This document shows positions 1 through 7,817 of a DNA stretch of 64,000 nt, in pieces; position 1 is the first letter of the stretch; each line of letters starts with the position of its first letter. The translations under genes and the position numbers were made by a program. The notes below the pieces were generated by a model that worked only from the letters and a program-made list of their open reading frames with translations, searched no databases and was not told where the DNA came from. The DNA is from JBDWFY01 sp039976075. GTDB lineage: Bacteria > Pseudomonadota > Alphaproteobacteria > Rhizobiales > Stappiaceae. The stretch lies in NCBI GenBank assembly GCA_039976075.1, contig JBDWFY010000009.1, forward strand, positions 310,001-374,000. The letters are read 5' to 3'.

Positions 1-1
1 A

Positions 2-826
2 GCGGGAGCGAACAGCCGGGTCTGGAACGCTCATGAGAAGCTCTGCATGGCAAGCCCGGAATTGTTTGCGTACTACAATGCCAACGAGATCATACCGGTG
101 ATCAGTCGTTCCTGGCTGGGCCCGTACTACCAGATCACGACCCAAGTTAACGTAGTGAGACCAGGTGGAAAGGCCCAGACATGTCATCGCGACTACCATA
201 TGGGCTTTCAGAAAATTGAAGAATTGGTGCAATATCCGGCACACATTCACGCATTGACGTCTGCCTTGACCTTGCAGGGTGCTGTTGCCCATTGCGATAT
301 GCCAATAGAGTCCGGACCGACAAAACTTCTTCCATATTCCCAGACGTATAAGCCGGGTTTCTTCGCGACGCTTCTTCCAGAGTTCAGGGCGTACTTCGAG
401 GACAACTACGTTCAACTGCCGCTGGAAAAAGGCGATGCCCTGTTTTTCAATCCGGCCGTTTTTCATGCTGCTGGTGAAAATGTTTCTTCCAATATCGACC
501 GTTTTGCCAATCTTATGCAGATCGGTTCCGGCTATGGGCGCTCGATTGAAATCCTCGACCGAACTCGGATGAGCGCGGCGCTTTACCCGGCATTGTCGAC
601 CCTTGCCGCCACAGGCAAACTTGGGCCCTCGGCAATTGAGAATGTGATTGCCGCTTGCGCGGAAGGTTATCCGTTCCCCGCCAATCTGGATATTGATTCA
701 CCTTTGAGCGGAATGGCGCCGGAAAGTCAGCAGGAATTGATGCGGCGGGCTCTTGACGAATCGTGGTCGACTGACAGGTTTCTTCAGGCGCTGAACGAGC
801 AGGCTGCACGGAAAAGATCCCACTGA
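2..826 (+). CDS. Phytanoyl-CoA dioxygenase (PhyH) family protein, 5' truncated
   Basis: The frame is open to the left window edge, so the start lies outside. The visible 274 residues look like a PhyH-type non-haem iron(II)/2-oxoglutarate dioxygenase. An H-x-D pair in THCHRD-like context (TCHRDYH) would supply the first His and the Asp ligand, and a distal FHAAGEN segment could supply the second His, followed by an Arg (IDRFANLMQ) suited to 2-oxoglutarate binding. Family members hydroxylate small acids, acyl groups or compatible solutes; the substrate here cannot be read from the sequence. It converges on the sugar ABC operon at 875-2888 and is not obviously part of it. The family call is from motif and overall pattern; the reaction is inference. 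Confidence 0.72.
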   Translation, partial: AGANSRVWNAHEKLCMASPELFAYYNANEIIPVISRSWLGPYYQITTQVNVVRPGGKAQTCHRDYHMGFQKIEELVQYPAHIHALTSALTLQGAVAHCDMPIESGPTKLLPYSQTYKPGFFATLLPEFRAYFEDNYVQLPLEKGDALFFNPAVFHAAGENVSSNIDRFANLMQIGSGYGRSIEILDRTRMSAALYPALSTLAATGKLGPSAIENVIAACAEGYPFPANLDIDSPLSGMAPESQQELMRRALDESWSTDRFLQALNEQAARKRSH

Positions 827-831
827 CGCTG

Positions 832-858
832 TTTCCCGGCGCCGGCATTTACGGGAAA
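832..858. terminator. Hairpin between convergent genes
   Basis: TTTCCCG (832-838) pairs with CGGGAAA (852-858) around a GC-rich 13-base loop in the 48-base gap between two convergent genes. There is no clear T-run on either side, so this is only a possible bidirectional terminator. Confidence 0.3.
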
Positions 859-874
859 GAGAACGCGACAGCAG

Positions 875-1660
875 TCAGTTTACACCGTCGGGCAGAATGC
901 CGGGGGCATATTCCCCATTTGGCAGTTTGCCCAGGATGATCATCTGCAAGACTTCATCCTTGTCTGTATCAGCCACATTTCCTGTCCAGACATGTCGCCC
1001 GTTCTTCATGACACATACGCGGTCGGAAAGGTCGAACACATCATGAAGGTCATGGGAAATCATGATAATCGCGATGCCTTCTTTTTTCAGATTGACGATC
1101 AGGTCGGAAACCATCTGTGTTTCATGTGGGCCAAGAGCGGCTGTTGGTTCATCCATAATCAGGATGCGAGCGTTGAATTGCAGGCAGCGGGCAATGGCGA
1201 CCGACTGACGTTGACCTCCTGAAAGGTTGCTGACCGGATCATGAAACTTGGCAAACTGGGGGTTCAATCGCTTCATGACCTGGATCGCAGCGTGCTCCAT
1301 GCCTGCCTCGTCGAGTGCGCCCCAGGGAGTGATCATTTCGCGGCCGAAAAAAATGTTCGCAGGGGTCGGCAAATTGTCCGCCAGCGCCAAAGTCTGGTAG
1401 ATCGTTTCGATGCCGAACGCCTTGGCGTCACGCGGCGTCTGTATGCTTACCTTTTCACCATTGATGCGGATTTCACCGGTATCAAGCGGGTAGGCTCCGG
1501 ACAGCATTTTGATCAGAGTAGATTTACCGGCACCATTATGGCCCAGAAGCCCCAAAACTTCGCCGGGGTAAAGTTCAATATTCATATCTTCGACGGCGTG
1601 AATGCCGCCAAACCGCTTGTTGATGCCGTTCATCTCCACGACAGGTTTTACGTCGGTCAT
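875..1660 (-). CDS. Sugar ABC transporter ATP-binding protein (single NBD, XylG/FrcA-like)
   Basis: A 261-residue single-domain ABC ATPase of the CUT2 (ribose/xylose/fructose) type. Walker A is GHNGAGKST, the signature is LSGGQRQ, Walker B is ILIMDEPTAAL and the switch His sits in IMISHD. The start at 1660 is chosen over a longer frame because GGGAGGA lies just upstream on the minus strand and because MTDVKPVVEMNGINK aligns with the usual N-terminus; the longer frame would run into the permease gene. Only 19 bases separate it from the permease stop. It should energise uptake with the permease at 1680-2888 and the binding protein at 3056-4072. Being a single NBD rather than the tandem RbsA/XylG form, it would act as a homodimer. 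Confidence 0.9.
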   Translation of the reverse strand: MTDVKPVVEMNGINKRFGGIHAVEDMNIELYPGEVLGLLGHNGAGKSTLIKMLSGAYPLDTGEIRINGEKVSIQTPRDAKAFGIETIYQTLALADNLPTPANIFFGREMITPWGALDEAGMEHAAIQVMKRLNPQFAKFHDPVSNLSGGQRQSVAIARCLQFNARILIMDEPTAALGPHETQMVSDLIVNLKKEGIAIIMISHDLHDVFDLSDRVCVMKNGRHVWTGNVADTDKDEVLQMIILGKLPNGEYAPGILPDGVN

Positions 1661-1679
1661 GATCGGTCCTCCCAACCCC

Positions 1680-2888
1680 TCAGCGCTTGCGCTTTTGATA
1701 AACAACGTCAAACCACACGGCAAAAATCAGCACGCCGGCGATGATCATTTGCTGTGGCGAACTCTCAACTCCCAGCAGAACCATACCGTTTTGAAGGCTT
1801 TGCATCAGAACAGCGCCAATGAGCGCTCCCACGATGGTGCCGGTCCCGCCAGCCAACGATGTTCCGCCAATGACGGCAGCGGCAATGACCTGCAACTCGA
1901 GCAGATTGCCAATAGACAGCGGAGCGGCATTGAGCCGTGCCGTTGAGATAACAGCGCCGATAGCCGTCAGCGCCCCGATAATGGCGAAGCTGATCATCAC
2001 CACCCGGATCGTGTTGACACCAGCCAGTTCCGCTGCCTCCGGATTACCGCCATACCCATAAATATAGCGGCCCAGGCGAGTCATCGAGGCAACATAAATC
2101 ATCACGCACGATACGATGATAAGAATGAGAACCGGAATGGGAATGCCTCGGCCATCTTCTGATCTCGGGAAATTGTAGGAGTTCATTGTCCAGATGAACA
2201 ATGCGATCAGAGCGCCCCAGAACACCAGCATCAGTGTCTCAATATTCAGCGGTTTTACGTGAAATCCAAGGGCCTGTCGGCTCTTGCGTTTCCAAAATGT
2301 CAGAATTCCAAGCAGTACGAAGCCGACCAGACCAAATATCCAGCTCCACATTTCGCCAATCGAGCCACCGCCAAAGATGCTGTAAGTCGTATCAAGCGGC
2401 GTGATGGTGCGCCCGCGGGTGAAGAGCCACCCCGCGCCGCGCCAAAACATCAGGCCGCCAAGTGTCACGACAAATGCGGGAATGGCAAACCGCGCGATGA
2501 TCCAGCCCTGAAACCCGCCAAGCACAGCGCCGGCGGCAATCATGGCCAGGATTGAGACCCACCAGCTGTTGGCGCCTTCCAGGGGAAGAATTTCCGTTTG
2601 CAGAAATCCGCCAAAAATCCCCAGAAATGCGAGGAGAGATCCCACCGAAAGATCGATGTTGCGCGACACGATAATGAACACCATTCCGGTGGCAATGAGG
2701 GCCGTCACACTGGCTTGAACCGACAGGTTCCAGAGGTTTCGTGGAGACAGGAATATGCCGCCGGAGGCGATATCGAAGAATATCCAGATGGCAAGCAGCG
2801 CCCCGATCATCGACAGAAGTCGGGTGTCGAGATCCATGACCTGCGCATATTTTCGCAATTTGTCGAAGAAGTTTTGCTCCGCTGCCAT
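1680..2888 (-). CDS. Sugar ABC transporter permease, XylH-like
   Basis: A 402-residue very hydrophobic protein with about ten predicted membrane segments. It carries the CUT2 permease pattern, including NIDLSVGS in the first third and GNPEAAELAGVN before the late helices, both typical of RbsC/XylH proteins. At about 400 residues it is longer than RbsC (about 320) and near the size of XylH. It is followed at once by the ATPase gene, and divergent from the binding-protein gene, so the three form one transporter split across a 167-base regulatory region. Substrate (xylose or another monosaccharide) is inferred from resemblance only; no isomerase or kinase sits beside it. Confidence 0.88.
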   Translation of the reverse strand: MAAEQNFFDKLRKYAQVMDLDTRLLSMIGALLAIWIFFDIASGGIFLSPRNLWNLSVQASVTALIATGMVFIIVSRNIDLSVGSLLAFLGIFGGFLQTEILPLEGANSWWVSILAMIAAGAVLGGFQGWIIARFAIPAFVVTLGGLMFWRGAGWLFTRGRTITPLDTTYSIFGGGSIGEMWSWIFGLVGFVLLGILTFWKRKSRQALGFHVKPLNIETLMLVFWGALIALFIWTMNSYNFPRSEDGRGIPIPVLILIIVSCVMIYVASMTRLGRYIYGYGGNPEAAELAGVNTIRVVMISFAIIGALTAIGAVISTARLNAAPLSIGNLLELQVIAAAVIGGTSLAGGTGTIVGALIGAVLMQSLQNGMVLLGVESSPQQMIIAGVLIFAVWFDVVYQKRKR

Positions 2889-2963
2889 TCAAGCGCCCTC
2901 CCAAGCAATTGCCAGTGAATATCCTGCAATTGCAAAGCAAATATTCCGCCGAGTCAATGCACA

Positions 2964-2981
2964 TTTGCAACCGATTGCAAA
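2964..2981. promoter_or_regulatory. LacI-type operator palindrome
   Basis: TTTGCAACCGATTGCAAA is a perfect 7+4+7 palindrome in the 167-base divergent region between the permease/ATPase genes and the binding-protein gene. The centre and AT flanks resemble LacI/GalR-family operators. Another TTGCAA occurs about 30 bases upstream. The cognate regulator is not in the window. Confidence 0.6.
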
Positions 2982-3055
2982 ATGTGTATGATTTTCTCAT
3001 CGTAACAAGATCTTCCGACGGAGTCGGGGTCTTAAGTAAACGGGGAGGAAGCAAC

Positions 3056-4072
3056 ATGTTGAGACAAGCATTGCTGGCTGCTGCCATTAGCCTGGGGGTC
3101 ATTGGCGCTCCGTCCGCAGAGACGATTGTTGGCGTCAGTTGGTTCAAGTTTGCAGATGAACGCTGGAAAATTGACGAAGCCGGAATAAAGTCAGTACTTG
3201 AAAAAGCCGGTGCAAAATATATTTCCGCCGATGCGAATTTTTCCGCGGAAAAGTCAGTCGCTGACATTGAAAACCTGATTACCCGGGGTGCAAATGTCCT
3301 GATCATCATGTCAGGCGTTGCTGATGCCGTGGGACCCGTCGTCGATCAGGCATTGGCCGAAGGCATTCCTGTCGTCGCTTATGATCAGATTATCGAACGT
3401 CCCGGCGTCTTCTATGTTTCCTTCGATGCCCGATCAGTGGGGCAGGAGCTTGCCAATGGCATGCTTGAAGTGGCGCCAAAAGGAAAGTACGCGATTATCA
3501 AAGGTGATGATGGTGATCCCAATACTCACCAGATGTTTGGTGCCTACACCGAGGTGATGCAACCCAAATACGATTCCAGCGACATTACCGTCGTGGGCGA
3601 GCAATTTATCGATGGCTGGCGCCCCGAAGCGGCAAAAGACACGATAGAGCAGATATTGACCGCAAATAACAACGATGTTCAGGCCGTCATGGTGATGAAT
3701 GACGGTATGGCCAGCGGTGTCTCCAAAGCTTTGGAAGAGCAGGGGCTCGATATCCCGATTTCCGGGCAGGATGGGGCACCAGGAGCATTGAACAGGATCG
3801 CTCGCGGGCAGCAGACGTTCACCATATGGAAGAACGCTTTTGCACTGGGTGAAAAAGCAGCAGAAATTGCATTGCTGTTGGCGGACAACAAAAAGGTGGA
3901 TGAAGCGACAAAGTTCGACAAAGGTCCGCAGGGCGTAGAACTGGATTCGGTTCTGTTACCGGTTGATCGCATTGATGCCACTAATCTGGACCGGACCGTT
4001 GATGTCGGTTGGGCCACGAAAGATCGCATTTGTGCCGGCGTATCCGACAATCCTCCTGCGATTTGCAAGTAA
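3056..4072 (+). CDS. Sugar ABC transporter substrate-binding protein, XylF-like
   Basis: A 338-residue periplasmic binding protein. The N-terminus (MLRQALLAAAISLGVIGAPSA) is a clear Sec signal peptide ending near residue 21. The body has the type I periplasmic binding fold pattern: AEKSVADIENLITRGANVLII, then IPVVAYDQIIE and a late GQDGAPGALNRIARG segment, close to XylF. ATG 3056 is preferred over a longer frame because GGGGAGGAAG lies just upstream. It is divergent from the permease and ATPase genes, across the operator at 2964-2981. XylF-like proteins bind D-xylose; the specificity here is unproven. Confidence 0.88.
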   Translation: MLRQALLAAAISLGVIGAPSAETIVGVSWFKFADERWKIDEAGIKSVLEKAGAKYISADANFSAEKSVADIENLITRGANVLIIMSGVADAVGPVVDQALAEGIPVVAYDQIIERPGVFYVSFDARSVGQELANGMLEVAPKGKYAIIKGDDGDPNTHQMFGAYTEVMQPKYDSSDITVVGEQFIDGWRPEAAKDTIEQILTANNNDVQAVMVMNDGMASGVSKALEEQGLDIPISGQDGAPGALNRIARGQQTFTIWKNAFALGEKAAEIALLLADNKKVDEATKFDKGPQGVELDSVLLPVDRIDATNLDRTVDVGWATKDRICAGVSDNPPAICK

Positions 4073-4097
4073 AATCTACTGCATCTGAGTTACGAAA

Positions 4098-4126
4098 GGC
4101 GCTGCCGTGTTTGCAGCGCCTTTTTT
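4098..4126 (+). terminator. Intrinsic terminator after the XylF-like gene
   Basis: GGCGCTGC (4098-4105) and GCAGCGCC (4113-4120) form a perfect 8-bp stem with a 7-base loop, followed by six T residues. It sits 26 bases after the stop codon and its T-run overlaps the ppk2 stop codon on the other strand. Confidence 0.9.
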
Positions 4127-5036
4127 ATTCTTCTCCGGAAAGCAAAAATCCTGATCCTTGGCCGACGATCTGATTGTCAACTTCACCAATGGCAGCGCGA
4201 TCTTTATCCGGATAGTCGAAGAGTTTCAGGACGTGCCGGATGGCGTTGATCCTCAGGCGCTTTTTGTCATTTGAGCGGATGATTGTCCAGGGACTGAAAT
4301 CCGTATGCGTCATTTCAATCATGCGGTCACGTGCGTTTGTATACTCGTCCCACATGCCCAGCGCCTTCAGATCGACTGGTGAAAGTTTCCAGACTTTAAG
4401 AGGGTCATGACGGCGATCGTGAAAGCGTTTGAGTTGCATTTCCCGTCCGACGTTGAGCCAGAATTTCACAAGGATAACGCCGTCATTGACCAGCATGCTT
4501 TCAAAACGGGGCGCTTCAACCAGGAATTCCTCAGTCTGCTCCTTGGTGCAAAATCCCATCACCGGTTCCACGACACCGCGGTTATACCAGGAGCGATCAA
4601 ACAGAACGATTTCGCCCGCCGTGGGCAGCCGATTAATATATCGCTGAAAATACCATTGGCCGCGCTCATGTTCTGTTGGTTTGGCAAGCGCTTCAACGCG
4701 CGTATATCGCGGATTCATGTTCTCCCGAATGGCGTTGATCGTGCCGCCTTTGCCGGCTGCGTCCCGTCCTTCCAGCACGACAACGATGCGACGACCCTCA
4801 TCACGAACGAAACGCTGGAGCTTGACCAGTTCGATCTGCAGGGTCCGTAACTCAGGCTCATAGTCCTTGGACTTCATCGATGATTCATATGGATACTGGC
4901 CGGAAGTAAAGGCGCGCTCCTTGAAATTGGCTGGTAATTCCGGATTGTTCAGGTCGAAGTCAGACGAATGGGCGCTGTTGTTGGCTTTGTCTTCGTTCCG
5001 GTCCAATTCCTGATCGCCACTTCTATTGCGCTTCAT
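4125..5036 (-). CDS. ppk2: Polyphosphate kinase 2
   Basis: A 303-residue PPK2-family kinase. These cytosolic enzymes transfer phosphate between polyphosphate and nucleotides, usually making GTP or ATP from the diphosphate. The P-loop GRDAAGKGG is at residues 90-98 and the Walker B-like FDRSWYNRG begins near 146; the lid-like KRFHDRRHDPLKVWKLSP and a late SPWTIIRSNDKKRLRIN are family hallmarks. The first 40 residues are polar and probably disordered. The gene is divergent from phoR and the phosphate regulon, a sensible place for polyphosphate metabolism. Single-domain length fits class I PPK2, which mostly uses diphosphates; that subclass call is inference. Confidence 0.93.
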   Translation of the reverse strand: MKRNRSGDQELDRNEDKANNSAHSSDFDLNNPELPANFKERAFTSGQYPYESSMKSKDYEPELRTLQIELVKLQRFVRDEGRRIVVVLEGRDAAGKGGTINAIRENMNPRYTRVEALAKPTEHERGQWYFQRYINRLPTAGEIVLFDRSWYNRGVVEPVMGFCTKEQTEEFLVEAPRFESMLVNDGVILVKFWLNVGREMQLKRFHDRRHDPLKVWKLSPVDLKALGMWDEYTNARDRMIEMTHTDFSPWTIIRSNDKKRLRINAIRHVLKLFDYPDKDRAAIGEVDNQIVGQGSGFLLSGEE

Positions 5037-5240
5037 GGTCGCTCCGTCGTCTCTGTGTCATAAAAACTCTGTAGGGGCGTGCAAACACAGTCGATTCGTT
5101 GTGCTGCACTATTGAACTTAGCGGTATCTTATGCGGCGGTGCAGGAATGGCAAAGTTCTCATCCGACGAAATAAACGTTAAGGGTCCTGAGTCGGCTGTG
5201 TCGTCCTGGACTGTAAAGAAAGACGAAAGTTGAAAACCAG

Positions 5241-6569
5241 ATGTCGGAACCCCATTCCGTAGCCCGGCTTAGTCCTCCAAGTATCGTTACGCGCTTGTTG
5301 GAGGGGCGCTGGATAATCGGCTGTGTCAGTCTGTTCTCTGTGGCGGGAGTTTACTACTGGCAGGTTCCGCTGGCAGTTGGTGCGCTTCTGATTGCAGCGA
5401 TCGTTGTGCTTATCGGGATTGGAACTCGGCGTCAGAAGCGTGTGGCGGCGCTGGCAGAGCGCCGCACGCAATCTGCGATCTGGCCCGATGCGGGTATGAA
5501 GGTCACGCTGGATTCTATGCCCAATGCCTGTTTTCTGGTCGATCGACGAGGAGTGGTTCGCTATATCAACAAGGTCGCTGCGGCTGACTATAGTGTCATC
5601 CAACCGGGAGATCCGCTTTCATTTCGCTTACGGGCGCCTTCGCTGCATGAAGCGCTTGAGCGCGTGAGTGAAGGTGGGGCTGCGGAAAGAATCAACTGGT
5701 CGGAAAAGACACCCGCAGAGGTTTGGCTGGAAGCACATGTCTCTCCGGTACTGATGTCAAAATCCCGTAATTCACCTCAATGGTTGCATCCTGATCTGAT
5801 CCTAATCTCAGTTCAGGATTTCTCTGAACAGCGGCGACTGGAGAGAATGCGGGCGGATTTCGTCGCCAATGCAAGTCATGAATTGCGCACGCCGCTTGCC
5901 TCGCTAACCGGTTTCATCGAAACATTGCAGGGACCGGCCAAGTCCGATGAAGTCGCCCGGGAACGGTTCCTTGGAATTATGCTTGAACAGGCGAATCGGA
6001 TGGCGCGCCTGATCAATGATCTGCTTTCCCTGTCGCGTATCGAACTCAAGTCCCAAATTGGTCCGGACGAGCAAGCAGATCTGGTTGAATGTATTTGTCA
6101 TGTGCGAGACGCGTTGGCGCCGCTGGCTGCTGAATACAAAGTGAAAATCCTATGCGATTACGAACAGAAACAGGCGCTTGCAAATGGCGATCGTGATGAA
6201 CTGGTCCAGGTGATCGAGAATCTAACGGAAAATGCTGTGAAATATGGCTCAGACGGCGGCAAAGTGGTGCTGTCATTGAACCCGAGCACGGGCGATGCCG
6301 GACAAGCTCAGTGGTCGATTGGAGTGCGTGACTTTGGACCAGGGATTGCATCCGAGCATCTACCGCGTTTAACAGAACGATTCTATCGCGCTGATGTTGC
6401 GACCAGCCACGAACTGCAGGGCACCGGTCTGGGGCTGGCAATTGTAAAACACATTCTCAATCGACACCGGGCACGTCTTACAATCGAAAGCGAGTCAGGT
6501 GAGGGCGCGCTGTTCACTGTAAATATAAACGTTATAGACAGTGCGGCGACCGCGCAGTTAAATCAATAA
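5241..6569 (+). CDS. phoR: Phosphate regulon sensor histidine kinase PhoR
   Basis: A 442-residue sensor kinase. Two membrane helices lie at about residues 25-62, followed by a PAS-like region (about 88-195), a HisKA domain with NASHELRTPLASL (phospho-acceptor His213) and an ATPase domain with the N box ENLTENAVKYGSDGG, VRDFGPGI and GTGLGLAIVKHI. There is no large periplasmic sensing domain, as in PhoR of other bacteria, which reads the Pst transporter through PhoU rather than phosphate itself. It is followed by pstSCAB, phoU and phoB, the common alphaproteobacterial order. No strong Shine-Dalgarno sequence is visible. The transcript may be separate from pstS, which has its own PHO box. Confidence 0.95.
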   Translation: MSEPHSVARLSPPSIVTRLLEGRWIIGCVSLFSVAGVYYWQVPLAVGALLIAAIVVLIGIGTRRQKRVAALAERRTQSAIWPDAGMKVTLDSMPNACFLVDRRGVVRYINKVAAADYSVIQPGDPLSFRLRAPSLHEALERVSEGGAAERINWSEKTPAEVWLEAHVSPVLMSKSRNSPQWLHPDLILISVQDFSEQRRLERMRADFVANASHELRTPLASLTGFIETLQGPAKSDEVARERFLGIMLEQANRMARLINDLLSLSRIELKSQIGPDEQADLVECICHVRDALAPLAAEYKVKILCDYEQKQALANGDRDELVQVIENLTENAVKYGSDGGKVVLSLNPSTGDAGQAQWSIGVRDFGPGIASEHLPRLTERFYRADVATSHELQGTGLGLAIVKHILNRHRARLTIESESGEGALFTVNINVIDSAATAQLNQ

Positions 6570-6605
6570 ATTACAATAATATCAGATACTTGTTTTGTAA
6601 TAAAA

Positions 6606-6623
6606 CTGTTACATAAGTGTCAT
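6606..6623 (+). promoter_or_regulatory. PHO box upstream of pstS
   Basis: CTGTTAC (6606-6612), four bases, then GTGTCAT (6617-6623) gives two 7-bp direct repeats with 11-base periodicity, matching the PhoB-binding consensus CTGTCAT-N4-CTGTCAT with two or three changes. A GATAAT (6643-6648) downstream is a fair -10. It lies 97 bases before the pstS start and predicts PhoB activation under phosphate limitation. Confidence 0.85.
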
Positions 6624-6719
6624 AGAACCATCATGGCCATTAGATAATTTGGCGGTGTTCTCGCGGGCTGAGCTCGTGAGGTGGTTCACTCAAACCTGAA
6701 CACCCAAGGGAGACGTCAG

Positions 6720-7739
6720 GTGAATTTCAAGACACTCGTAAGTTCTGCTGCTTTCGTTGCAGCCGGCATCATGACAGCCGGCTCAGCCCAGGCGCGTGAT
6801 CAGATCCAGATCGTTGGTTCGTCAACGGTTTTTCCATTTTCGACAGCAGTTGCTGAGCAGTTCGGTCAGAAATCCGATTTCAAAACACCTGTTGTTGAAT
6901 CAACCGGTTCCGGTGGTGGCATGAAGCTGTTCTGTGCCGGCGTTGGTGAGAACACACCTGATGTGACCAACGCATCGCGTCGCATCAAGGAAAGTGAATT
7001 CGAAACCTGCACGGCAAATGGTGTCACACCGGTTGAAGTTAAAGTTGGTTTTGACGGTATCGTGCTGGCGAATGCCAAGGCCGGTGCTGATCTAAAACTT
7101 ACTTTGCCGCAGATTTTCCTCGCACTGGCCAAGGAAGTTCCTGTCGATGGCAAGTTGGTTGCCAATCCCTACCAGAAGTGGTCCGATATCGATCCTTCTC
7201 TTCCGGATGCAAAAATCGAAGTTCTGGGTCCTCCCCCGACTTCCGGGACGCGTGATGCGTTTTCTGAAATCGCCATGGAAGGTGGTTGCAAGAAAGTCGA
7301 CGGCGCCAAAGATCTTGGTCTTGCCAAGAAAAAATGCCACTCAGTGCGTGAAGACGGCGCTTACATTGAAGCTGGTGAAAACGACAACTTGATTGTTCAG
7401 AAGCTTGAAGCCAATCCTAACGCTGTGGGCATCTTTGGGTTCTCTTTCTTGGATCAGAACGCTGACAAGATCAAAGGTGCGGCAGTTGATGGAACAGCTC
7501 CTGAGTTCGAAGCAATCGCTGCTGGTGACTACCCTGTTTCCCGATCTCTTTTCTTCTATGTGAAGAAAGAGCATGTCGGTGTCATTCCCGGTCTTGAGGG
7601 TTATGTTGCTGAATTCACTGATGAGGGTTCGTGGGGCGATGAAGGGTATCTTACTGACAAGGGTTTGATCCCGCTTCCAGCAGAAACACGCAAGGAAATC
7701 GGTGACTCTGCGAAAGCTATGACACCACTCAGCATGTAA
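6720..7739 (+). CDS. pstS: Phosphate ABC transporter substrate-binding protein PstS
   Basis: A 339-residue periplasmic phosphate-binding protein. GTG 6720 is preferred over ATG 6681 because GGGAG lies about eight bases upstream and because this start gives a clean signal peptide (VNFKTLVSSAAFVAAGIM...SAQA). The mature protein begins IQIVGSSTVFPFS and contains ESTGSGGGMKLFC and GPPPTSGTRDAF, the loops that hold phosphate in this family. It is the first gene after the PHO box and is followed by a strong hairpin, which should leave it more abundant than the membrane parts. It delivers phosphate to PstC/PstA. Confidence 0.96.
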   Translation: MNFKTLVSSAAFVAAGIMTAGSAQARDQIQIVGSSTVFPFSTAVAEQFGQKSDFKTPVVESTGSGGGMKLFCAGVGENTPDVTNASRRIKESEFETCTANGVTPVEVKVGFDGIVLANAKAGADLKLTLPQIFLALAKEVPVDGKLVANPYQKWSDIDPSLPDAKIEVLGPPPTSGTRDAFSEIAMEGGCKKVDGAKDLGLAKKKCHSVREDGAYIEAGENDNLIVQKLEANPNAVGIFGFSFLDQNADKIKGAAVDGTAPEFEAIAAGDYPVSRSLFFYVKKEHVGVIPGLEGYVAEFTDEGSWGDEGYLTDKGLIPLPAETRKEIGDSAKAMTPLSM

Positions 7740-7750
7740 GGCCATGCCTT

Positions 7751-7782
7751 ACAGCCGGCTCACCTGTTGAGCCGGCTGTTTT
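7751..7782 (+). terminator. Hairpin between pstS and pstC (partial terminator)
   Basis: ACAGCCGGCTCA (7751-7762) and TGAGCCGGCTGT (7768-7779) form a perfect 12-bp stem with a 5-base loop, then TTTT. It sits 11 bases after pstS and 35 before pstC. Because the permease genes have no obvious promoter, this probably acts as a leaky terminator or 3'-end stabiliser for pstS mRNA. Confidence 0.85.
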
Positions 7783-7817
7783 CAATTCGGGTAGTGTAAT
7801 ACCCGCTGACAATTTGC

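Noticed and set aside
2392..3309. 305-codon minus-strand frame
   Set aside because: It lies across the permease 3' part, the divergent promoter and the XylF-like gene in another frame; its composition (R, S, H rich) is that of a shadow frame.
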